Under the pieces are notes generated by a model, which saw only the letters and a program-made list of their open reading frames with translations, was not told the DNA's origin and made no database searches. From Zygnema circumcarinatum (Eukaryota > Streptophyta > Zygnematophyceae > Zygnematales > Zygnemataceae), in the NCBI GenBank assembly GCA_037447605.1, contig CM074805.1, positions 1,383,446 to 1,447,445 of the forward strand: 64,000 nt of DNA. The letters are read 5' to 3'. Shown here in pieces: positions 45,506 through 56,300 of the stretch (the stretch's first letter is position 1; the number at the start of each line of letters is the position of its first letter). A program made the position numbers and the translations under genes.

Positions 45506-48500
45506 CTAAAATTGAAGCGTTGATCTTCTCGCCCTGAGGAAGACATCGAGCTTGTCCCAGAACTCCATGGCTGCCGTACGATCCTGATGGCGCTTGTGCT
45601 TGCTCACCTTCAACCCAACAACACCAATGTCGTCCATCCATGAATGGTTCACTTATAGAGGGAAAAAAACCAACTGAAAGAAAGGATCTCTGCCCTACAA
45701 TCTAAACCCGGAATGGCGTCTAGGAAAACAGGGTATAGCATTGGGGTCAGAGAAAAAGCAAATTTAAGGAACACACATATTTTAAGGTACAGCCCTTTGC
45801 TTATAAAAACGGTGGTTGAACCTGAATTGACATCACTGAAATGGGTAAAGAGATCAGCATAGAAATGCCTGAAAGTGTTGGAATTAAAACTTACAGACAG
45901 AAACTTGACATTCCACTGCTTTACAGCTGCTGTCGATTCCATCGAAGCGTCGTCAAACCGCACGTACACTCCCATAACTGCTCACACGCATGCAGCAACC
46001 TCAGTTCATCACTACTTTCTGTGCTTTCATTCTCCAGTTAAGACAAGCGCTAAAGAAGCCCACTGCCAAACTAAGTCCATGATTCATTGAAGCAGTCAAA
46101 AAGGACGTCAAGAACCACAAAAATCTGAAGAAAGGATTCCCGTAGAGAAGTTTACAGCGTTGAGACATCTCGAAGAATCGCAAGTGGGACTGCTCTCTCT
46201 TCATTGGCAAGTCCAGTCTTGAATGCAAACATGCAAGACAAACCCAAACTGAAAAAACAGGAAGAAAGCAAGCTTAACGAATACAGATGCCAAGAAACAC
46301 AAGATCTTACTGGAGCATACAAATCGTATAAACTCTAACTAGTCTACGCACGAGCAAGAATATGGCCCATATCTTCCATAGTATAGGACAGTGCGCACCT
46401 TTGTTCAAACTTTCAACATGGTCCTTGAAGGGCCAATCCTTAAACTGCCATTCTTTGCCCAGGACGAACACTGCTACCACTCGATCCCAATCTCGTCGAC
46501 TCAAAGACTCAGGCCGATCACGGACATGATATGTGACGGGCTTTTCGCGCCCCATTTTTCGCTCTAATGCCACAAATTCCGGCTTCTTCACAAGGGTCTT
46601 AGCCTTGACTTCCGGGAGGACAAACACTCCGTCTTCCAGAAACTCTTTGATGTTGTATGTATTCACCAATGTCTGCGCTGCGTTGGGAACAAAGATGATG
46701 GGCGGACCCTCGGGCTTTGCTCGCTGACTTCCGTGGGGAGGTCTGTAAAACGGTCTCACCCCATGGAACATCAGAACTTCCTGCTGAAACTCATGGAAGC
46801 CTCAATTAATGCATTAATGCAACGTTGGACAGAGGCGAGGGGAAGGGCAAGAGAGGGAGAGAGGGGGAGAGGGGGAGGAGAGAGTGGTAGGAGGGGAAGG
46901 GGGAAGTGGAGAATGACAATTATCACCGTGGAATTGAGCGCGGTAGGAGAGCGAGATTTTCCACAACTGGTTGAACCGACTCCTTTGGCATAGCGGTATC
47001 TGCACAGAACATCCAAAGCAAAATCCGCTACAGTTCAAAAATTTCCGACTTACATGCAGCTCTATTCAAACTTAACAGTAAACATATCTCCAATCCTCTT
47101 GCTCCCCTCAATACCTGCCTATATGCCGTTACACTTAGTTGACCAAAATCCAGGACCACAAATGTTTCAGAAAGCTCCATCTGGTTGATATTCGTTTTTG
47201 GTTCCATAGGTCTCAGCTGCATCTTCAGGGGAAGTAGGCAATAGTGGAAACTAAAACTAGCGATTACCTTGCACATTTGTCATGTACGTGTTAATTCCCA
47301 GCTCTTCTGCAGCGTTATTCCCCATGTACTCCTTCCAGTATCCCTTGTCCTCACTGCTGCGATGTGCCCCTTGTGCATTATTGTAACTTCCTCTGTGCTT
47401 CTCTTTCTCATCCGCTCTTCTTTGTTGCTCTCTGCGCTGAAATCAAGGAGAGTACATGTCGCAATGCAAAGCGAAGATAAACAGAAGCGTAGTAGTTGTC
47501 GTTAGGAAGCTATCCTCTTTAGACTGCAAAGGGACACAAGCTACATGTCATATGGCCGAGGAGTGTTGACAATGTGGCAATAGCACTTATATCATATCCT
47601 AGGAAACGTGACGCACATTCGGCCCCCTAATTAGTATTACTAGGTAATGGGATAACACTAAAACCTGAGATTGAGACATTCTCGCTCAGCCTCAGCTGAC
47701 TAGTTGTTGAATTAACCGTTGTGGAAGGCATTTTGAGATCTCTGAAGTCAATAATGATGGACAAGCAGGTCTGATTTCATTCTCGAAATGCATGATATAA
47801 TTCCTTCACTTTATCTGCGGTTTAAGAAGAGAACCCACCTGCCTCTCTGCTTCCATCTTTTGCTTATCCTCCTGCCGAGCATTGAGCATTTGCAAAACAT
47901 TCGCAAACGCATCCTTCTTTTTTAAACAAAGCAGAATTTCCTCGCGATCCCGCACGGGCCGTTCTCGAGCCATAATGAGTTCAATGTCGGACAATTTATG
48001 CGCTTCTCCTAAAGTTGTAGCCCCTCCCACTTGCACCCTTTCGACACCTGGTAGCCCACGTATTCTCTTTACACTTGGGCCACCTTCCTCTGCTTCTTCC
48101 TCCTCTCTAAACCTTCCCGGTGTTACTGCAGGCGGCAAGGAAGCTGGGGGGACCACTGCCGCAGGAGCAGCGATCGGCAGAGGTGCTACAAGGTCAATGG
48201 CATCGCTATTTGCTACTCTCCCCTCCAAGTACCCCTGCACAACCAACACTTCTCAAGCCTCAGCCATCATCGCCCTATCTTCAAACGTGAGCATTGCATT
48301 CCTTGCACGAGAGCATGGGGGGTCTGAGCTGACCAGAAGGGGCATCCTATCCGTGAATGTGACGATCTGCACGCGAGCAGTCCGTGCCAAGGCCATGTAG
48401 TCCGTATGCCGCGCTCCTGCATTCTTAACAAAAAATACAAGCGACTCCAAACTGTAAAGCTGCCCAGCTCGAGACCGATAGGCTGTTTCCACAGCCTTGG

Positions 48501-48603
48501 GAAACCGATACTCGTCTCCAAAACGACACTCATCGCCTTGGATCTCCACAAGCTGCAAGGCCCCTCGGATGGTGTATTCTCGGAGAACGCTGAGCGGATC
48601 CAT
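45506..48603 (-). CDS. CDC73: CDC73/parafibromin, Paf1 complex subunit, seven exons
   Basis: Minus-strand exons: 48603-48334, 48234-47839, 47436-47268, 46999-46977 (tentative), 46780-46399, 45977-45895 and 45607-45506. They sum to 1425 nt, giving 474 residues. The Paf1 complex travels with RNA polymerase II and supports histone modification; plant CDC73 affects flowering-gene expression. The N-terminus MDPLSVLREYTIRG and FGDEYRFPKAVETAYRSRAG match plant members. KLSDIELIMARERPVRDREE is the central motif. The C-terminal Ras-like fold shows IIFVPNAAQTL, NIKEFLEDGVFV, DWDRVVAVFVLGKEWQFKDW, VKQWNVKFLS and KHKRHQDRTAAMEFW. The 23-nt fourth exon is needed to keep phase but its donor (GTTCAA) is weak. 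Exon 5 has two acceptors three bases apart. An Ala/Pro-rich insert follows GYLEGRVANSDAID. Confidence 0.93.
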
Positions 48604-49089
48604 GGCGGGAGGGATTGCTCAAGTAAGGCCCAGCTATCTGTCGATGAAAAAGTCCTCGCAACCTGGCGCAGTGAAATGCAGAAAGCGCAGCGTTTCTCCG
48701 CCTCCCGAAGCGCCCAGCGCCTGCAGGCGCCCCTCCTCCTTCAGTCCCGCCTTGCACGGAGCAACACCTGTAAGCGGCAGCTTCCCGCTGCACCTTTCAA
48801 AGCTGCGCGACTCGCCGCCATCACTCCGCCTTTAGGGCTTTCCAATGCCAGCATGGCAACAAGCAGGGCGCGCTGCCATGAGGGTCTGGGGGGTTCAGGG
48901 GTTAGGGTTTTGGGGTGCTTTAGGGCATTGGAAGGTTTTAGGGTTTCTCGCAGAGAGCCGCCCGGGCGTGGCCCCGTCGGGTGGCGCCAGCTCGTCACAG
49001 GCACGCGCTTGGAGGGTTTTAGGGCTCAAGAGTACAGGGTTTCTGGTTGGAGGGTTTTTCCGCCGAGCCAGGCTGTCGCTCGCATGCCA

Positions 49090-49226
<137 letters not shown>

Positions 49227-49345
49227 GTGCCCACGCGGGTGGCCATGTCGGCATGTCCTCGCCGCATGCCACAAGTGATGAAATGACCCGAATCGGCATT
49301 GATATGACCATGCGATGTCTGGGACCGGAGGGACAGCCGCGTTGG

Positions 49346-49730
49346 TAGGGTTGGGGGCACGGGGGCACGGGCATGCCCGGGGGGGGGGCATGCCCCCCAT
49401 TTTTGACCGTCCGTGCCCGGGGCACGCCTCCAAAAATTTTCCCCATATATTTCGTGCCCCCCCGTGCCACATGTCACGTGACGCTTACCTCGTACGACCG
49501 GGCCCGGGCCGGTGACGATTGTTGTGTTGAGTACTGTCCGTACTTTTCATATTTTTCCGTACATTTGTACCCTGATCCGTACGTTTAGTACATTCATCTG
49601 TACTTTCCGTACCTTCAATCGTACCGTTTTTAAAATATTATATTCTTTTTTGGGCCGATTTGAATTGCTCAATGCAGTCACGTCACGGGTTTTGGGCACG
49701 GGTCGGAGGGGGACCGTGCCCCCAACCCTA
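49346..49730. mobile_element. Non-autonomous hAT-like element (MITE), 385 bp
   Basis: Perfect 17-bp terminal inverted repeats TAGGGTTGGGGGCACGG at 49346-49362 and, reversed, at 49714-49730. Flanking 8-mers CGCGTTGG (49338-49345) and AGCGTTGG (49731-49738) match at 7 of 8 positions, as an 8-bp target duplication of hAT elements would. TAGGG termini also suit hAT. Inside are GGGCATGCCC palindromes near the left end and repeated CCGTAC/GTAC motifs (about 49495-49625), which could be subterminal transposase sites. There is no transposase frame. Confidence 0.8.
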
Positions 49731-50387
49731 AGCGTTGGGCGGCCCTCGGCTCCACGGCCCCCCAACAGCGCGGCGATGCATGCATGATCCATTCAGTTTT
49801 CCCAGCCCAGTGCCAGGGCCAACTCGCCTCCCTTGAGCCTTACCTCATGACGACCATCATAAATAGGATTGCCCAGTGCCCACGGCCGTATCGGATCGTA
49901 TAGTATCGTATTGTATCGGCCTACCTTTCCATCCGTGCGCTACCCCATACAGTACAGGATCCGCACAATATCGAATCCTTTCGTACGACCCCAGTGACGC
50001 GCCACCGTACGGACAGGCCGTAAGCATCTGCGCACTGTCGCCGTACGGCCGTACGGCCTGACTCAACCGCGCCCGCGGATCGCCAGCAGGGGCGGCCTCC
50101 CCGCGGTCCGGGCAGCCCGAAAAGGTTCTGCCTTGCCTGCCCGCTTCTGGCCTGGCCTCTCGCGCCGTCTGGCCGGACCGGCGTCAAAGCTGTTTGAGCT
50201 GCCCGTGTGACCGGGCAGCAGGGCCCAGAGAACCTGTGGACAACACTGGTGCACCTTTTACAGCTGCACTGCCACTGCCTGCACTGCACCGCACTGCAGG
50301 GAGGGAGATAGAGAGAGACACAGAAAAAAAGAGAGGGAGAGAGGGGGGTAGGAGGGGCAGGGCTTCTCCTTGCATGGTGCGGCAGCA

Positions 50388-53300
50388 ATGGGGGCTCATG
50401 CTGCGCGCCAGATTCCTCTCGCCTCTCTCGCTCGTCTTGTGATCCTGTCGCTCTCTCTTTTTCTCTCTCTCTCGCTCGTTTCGGCGGCATTGCAGCAACA
50501 GCCGCAGGAGGATGCGGTTGCAGGGAGAACGGAGAGCAGGAGGGATGGCGAACTAACGATGGGAAATGAGAACGGAGGACGAGAGGTGAGGATCATCTGT
50601 ATGCTAAACCGACATTCGTCGTGCAGATCGTGCAGGATTGAATAGTCCGAAAGAACCTGAACATTGGTGAACGAGTTCAGTCAGGATGCCGTTGGTCTTA
50701 AGAAGAACCTGCAGGCGATTTAAAATCGGATGGGTTTCAGATGTTTGAAGGAGGCATGTTTGGTTCTCTCGGGTCGTGAATATTCCCTGTTGAAACAGCA
50801 GGTAGCGTAAGGCGAGCTTTATAACAAGTCATTGCTGATAAGTATATTTAGATGTCGCACAGATGAAGTTCACCAGCCTCTCTTCCCATTCAATTTGCTT
50901 CCTCAACTCGCTGTACTGTTCTCTCTCGGGCTGGTGGAAACGCTTTGCCTACGCTAAGGACTTTTTTTCCGGCTAGAGTTCATAGACCAGTTTCACCTCG
51001 CCAGTTGGAAAGGCTGATGTCTTGCATTGAAACGTTTAACTGAGTATTTAATTCGGCGCAATTTGGCAAGCGACCAAGGACCAACCTGTGTGCAGTGGCT
51101 TAATTGGGGAACTCAAGGTCTCACCAGGATGTTTCGTTAGGGTGTCTATGTTTCTACCTAATCCATTATATTGACGACAGGCTATGCCTTCAGGCAGGAT
51201 GCACCTCGCGGTGTTACAGCTAGCAATTCATTTCAGCGCACTGCATTTGAAGAAATTGCATGAGCCATTTAAACACAGAATGAAACAGGAATTCACGGTT
51301 TTGCGCAGAAGAGCTTTAAACTATTTTTTTTAGCTATTTTGATGAAGTTACAGTCCAATACTGAAGGTTCTCATCTTGCTGCAAGTATGGCTGATCCACA
51401 GAAAGACGCTAATGTGCGACTTGAAGTGGCATAGAGATCGTCAACTGTCCAAGTTCAAAAGGAAAGACTAAATGATTTGAGAATTGCCAGAACGAACTTG
51501 ATAGTTCCTGATGATTTGGTGCTCGAAAATATTTTCACGTCACATGATAGGCTATCTGATGGTGATCTCGTTTTTTACAAGGACCAATGAAATGTTAAGA
51601 AGGAATGATGTAAAAACTATATCAAAAGACATATCCAAAGCCATTCAGATCTTTTCCCGGGTGGGGGGTGGGTTGACGGGGGGGCGACATTGCAGGCTAT
51701 AAAAATGCTCCTGGTTGCAGGTGATGGGGGAGCCGGGATTTTTCCTGAGGAACAACAGGCTACGGATGGCAGTAGCACACGGACTGTGCTCGGGCCGAGG
51801 CGCTTGTTGCGGAGCTGGTGGTCACGAGCAGCTCCAAAATCAGAGGATCTACCAAGTACTGATGCGTCAGGTAACACAGAGGAAGTAGAGGAGAAGTCTG
51901 AAGGTACAGAGAAAAATTCTACACCTGGAAGTGATGCCGATGCTTCAGCAACTGCAAGTAGAGAGAAGCCACGGGAAGGGACTGAACAAGGCGAGGATGA
52001 GGCTCTTGGAGATACTGAGAAGAGTGATGAAGATACGGGGAGAGAGAGCCAAAATGCTGGTGATGCGATCAAAAGTGCGAGCGAGGCGGAGGGAGGGAGG
52101 GAAGAGTCTGGGGAAGGGGACAGATCTTCGGAGACAAAAAAAAACGAGGAGCAGGGTGAAGCTGATTTTACTAGAAGCTCATCAATGAGCAAACGCCATA
52201 AGCATAGTTCTGCTTCTGAGAACGAGGAGTCCAAGGAAGCTGCAGGTGGCGAAGTGGAGGAGGGGGAGGAGGAGAAAACAGGGGGCACTGGAGAGGGAGG
52301 CCAAGCAAGGGCAAAAGGAGAGAAGATAAGTAGGATTGGAAAGGACAAGGTTGGCGATGGGCAGCAGGGACAGGCTGAAGAGGACACCGATGCGAGAACG
52401 ACTGAAAATGATGCAAAAGAAAGCGGTGCGGATTTGATAGGGAAGAATATGAAAACGGGGGGTAACGAGGATGCTGGAGATGACATGATGAGAAACGACA
52501 AAGTGACTCAGAGAAATACAGGAAGAGGAACCCGACACGGTGGTGAGGGAGATCAAGACTTCGATGGAATTGCTGATACACAAACAGAGAGTGCAGGGAG
52601 ACAGAGAAGTCGTTCGAAACAGCATTTGGCAAAGAAAGGAAGCCCTGACGAAGAGGGAGGAGGAACGGAACAAGGAGACAGCAAGGAAAGCGACGAAGCT
52701 GGAGATGCAGGAAGTGGAAGAAACAAGAAAGAGGGAGAATATGATGATAGTAGAGAAAAGCCGGAAGGTGTGGCCTCTGGCAAGCACTCTTTTGCGGACA
52801 AGTCTGGGGACGGGGTAGAAATGGATGATTCTTCGGAAACTGGAACCAAGCAGGGTGAGAAGGACGAGGGTGCTGATGAAGCGGGAGAAAAGGAAGAGGA
52901 AGGCAGTGGAGGTACAAGTGGAGAAGACATACAACAGGCGGCTACTAAGGGGTATGTTGCAGGTGTAGAGAAGCCGCGCGCTAGTGAGAGGGAGGATGTG
53001 AGCAAGCAGGAGGAAGGACAAGAACCTGGAGGTGAGGGAGGAGAGGATGAAAATGGTGAGGCTGCAGAGAGAACTGGAAGGAAGAGTGGGACATAGTGAA
53101 CAACAAGAGGAGGATGCAAGGAGTTCGGTTAGAGGTGTGGACGGAGGAGAGGGCGGAAGTGATGGGGGAGAGGATGAAACTGATGCGACGGACGCGGTTC
53201 CCAAGCGTTCCTTTAGGAAAAAAGCAAAGAAGGATGCAGATGAAGTGGGAAACAGTGAACAAGATGATGTTGCAAGGAGTTCGGTTAGAGGTGTGGAGGG

Positions 53301-56300
53301 AGGAGAGGGCGGAAGTGATGGGGGAGAGGATGAAACTAATGCGGCGGACACGGCTCCTAAGCGATCCTTTAGAAAAAAGCCAAAGAAAGATGCAGATGAA
53401 GTAGGAAATAGTGAACAAGATGTAGGAAATAGTGAACAAGATGTAGGAAATAGTGAACAAGATGTAGGAAATAGTGAACAAGAGGAGGTTGCAAGGAGTT
53501 CGGTTAGAGGTGTGGACGGAGGAGAGGGCGGAAGTGATGGGGGAGAGGATGAAACTGATGCGACGGACACGGCTCCTAAGCGATCCTTTAGAAAAAAGCC
53601 AAAGAAAGATGCAGATGAAGTAGGAAATAGTGAACAAGATGTAGGAAATAGTGAACAAGATGTAGGAAATAGTGAACAAGATGTAGGAAATAGTGAACAA
53701 GAGGAGGTTGCAAGGAGTTCGGTTAGAGGTGTGGACGGAGGAGAGGGCGGAAGTGATGGGGGAGAGGATGAAACTGATGCGACGGACACGGCTCCTAAGC
53801 GATCCTTTAGGAAAAAAACAAAGAAAGATGCAGATGAAGTAGGAAATAGTGAACAAGATGTAGGAAATAGTGAACAAGATGAGGTTGCAAGGAGTTCGGT
53901 TAGAGGTGTGGACGGAGGAGAGGGCGGAAGTGATGGGGGAGAGGATGAAACTGATGCGACGGACACGGCTCCTAAGCGATCCTTTAGAAAAAAAACAAAG
54001 AAAGATGCAGATGAAGTAGGAAATAGTGAACAAGATGAGGTTGCAAGGAATTCGGGTAGAGGTGTGGAGGGAGGAGAGGGCGGAAGTGATGGGGGAGAGG
54101 ATGAAAACGTCGATGCTGAAGGAGGGCCTTCTACAAGAAAAGGAGTTGGAGATGATAGTACTGAAGGTGGAAAAGCTGCAGACGAAAGTGACGTAGCAGA
54201 TGGGGCTGACAATGCCAAGCGACACGGCAACGGTGAGGAGCAGTCTAGAGGAGAAGTACAAGGTGAGGTAGCGAGGGGGTCATCTGGAGGAAAAGGAGGT
54301 GTAGATGATGGACAGGCGGAGGCTAAAGGTGATGAAACGGGTAGTGATGAAGATGGGCCATCAAAGGGTTCGTTTCAAGGCAAGGGACAAGGGCAAGTGG
54401 GTAGAGATGAAACTGGAGAGGGTGGACGAAGTACCGCAGGGAAAATACCAGTTCGTGAGAATAGTGGGATTGACGGTGAGGAGGAAGGTGAAGGGAGCGA
54501 AACGGAAGGAGAGGAACCAAGAGGTGACCTACGGGATGGCCCGTCAAAGGGGTCGCCTGAAGACCAGGAACAAAGGGAGAGTGAGGATGAAGCTGGAGGA
54601 GGGTCTGGAAAAAAAAGTAAAGGTAATGTCGAGGAAGGTGGTGGGGATGACATGGTTGAAAATGAAGAGCGTGGCGAGATTCAACATGGGCCTGTAAAGG
54701 CTTCGCCTAAAGGTAGTGGAGTAGGGGCAGAGGATGAGGACAAAGGTGAAAGTGAGGCTGAAAGCGGGTCTGGACGGCAAAGAAAGGTTGATGGAGAGGA
54801 AAGTTTAGGAGATGGCGATGGCCAATCAGATGAGTCGTTCAAAGGCAAGGAACAAGAGGGGGTGGATAGAGATGAATCCGGAGAGAGAGTGCAAGATGAA
54901 GCTGAGGAAACTCCTAGAGGGAAACGAGGGGTTGGTGGTCAGAAGGAAAGTGAACGGAATAAAGGAGGAGTCGAAGAGGAAGAGAAAGGTGGCATACGAG
55001 ATGGACCTGCAGAAGAAGAGGACAAGGGGCAAGTGGTGAGTGAGGGTGGAGGTGGAGACGCATCTGAAAATGGTTCTGGTCAGAAGGAAAAGGTTAATGG
55101 GGAGGAAGATGGACGAGATGAGGTAGGGGGAGATGAAGAGGCTGGTGAGGTTCAAAATGGACCTGTGAAGGGCTTGCCCAACGACGAGGAAAAAGTTGGA
55201 GGTGAGGATGAAGTCGGAGGTAATGCTGAAGGTGAGATTGAGGGAGGGCTTTCTGGAAAGAAAAAAGGGTTCGCTGTGGAGGAAGGTGGAAGTGAAAAAA
55301 TGGGAGGTGATGAAGAGAGTGGTGACCTTCGAGATGGGCCTGCAAAGGAACTTCCTAAAGACGAGGAGCAAACGTTGGGTAATGGTGAAACTGAAGAGGA
55401 GGGGCAAGATGAGGCTGGAAAATGGTCATCTGGAGGGAAGGGAGGGTCGAACGATGAGGACGCGGGAAATGGAATGAGAAATGTTGAATCAAAAGAAGGT
55501 GAAGCACGAGATGGGTCTTTGAACGACTCATCTGAAAGCGATGGACAAGAGGAGGAGAGCGGAGAGACGAAAGGTGAGTCTCCGAAAGGTTCTTCTGTTG
55601 GTGAGCGTTGGGGCGATGGGGATTATTTTGCAGAGCGTTCATATGACAGGGATGCTGAGGGTTGTCTAGTGGTTGTGGAAAGGGATGTTGATAGTGAAGG
55701 TGAGTGAGGTAGGCTTGCCGAACGCCCCATGAAAGGTACAAATTAGGGAGTGAGCATGAAAAGGCTAAGAAGATGGAGTTTCAGAGGGAACTTCGAAGGT
55801 GAAAGGAAGTGAGATTGTGATGGCAATTTTTTTGCAGGTCATGACGATGGAACCACACCATTTGGGCCAAAAAAGAGTAGCCAACCGACAGAGTCCAATG
55901 GCCGGGAGATCCCTGCTGGGCCGGAGAATAAATCTGGAGATATGGAGGAGGGAAGCAGTGGAGAAGAAGAGTCCAACATGAAAGATGAAGCGTCAACAAA
56001 CCAATATAAACATAAGAAGACGTCCACTTCTTCCCGCTTGGCATACGTCGTCACAGAAAGCGAGGTCGAAGGTACTTTCGAGAGACTCTGTTGAGCGAGT
56101 TTGTGCTAGTCAATAGTGATGTATCCACAGAATCGCATTTCTGGCCATTCACCTTCACTTTGCAGGTTATTAAAGGACACGTAAAACACGCTTTCCCTGT
56201 TCATGCAGTATTGGAATCAGGTGTAGTTTATATGTGGGATTGGCGACATTAATGATTCCAAGAATGATTGAATGAGGTTATGTGTGCTATTTCAGGCAGG

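Noticed and set aside
53060-53100. Frameshift or pseudogene in the acidic membrane-protein gene
   Set aside because: A GT-AG intron of 70 nt resolves the offset in exact phase, and the downstream domain, TM and tail are intact.
53116-54100. CRISPR-like appearance of regularly spaced repeats
   Set aside because: Repeats are contiguous, in frame and within a eukaryotic spliced gene; there are no unique spacers.
52182-54261. Long antisense reading frames (682 and 426 codons) opposite the acidic repeat gene
   Set aside because: They are shadows of Glu/Gly/Ser codon usage in a repeat array, rich in Ser/Pro/Leu with no start context or motif. The sense strand has signal peptide, TM and clean splice phases.
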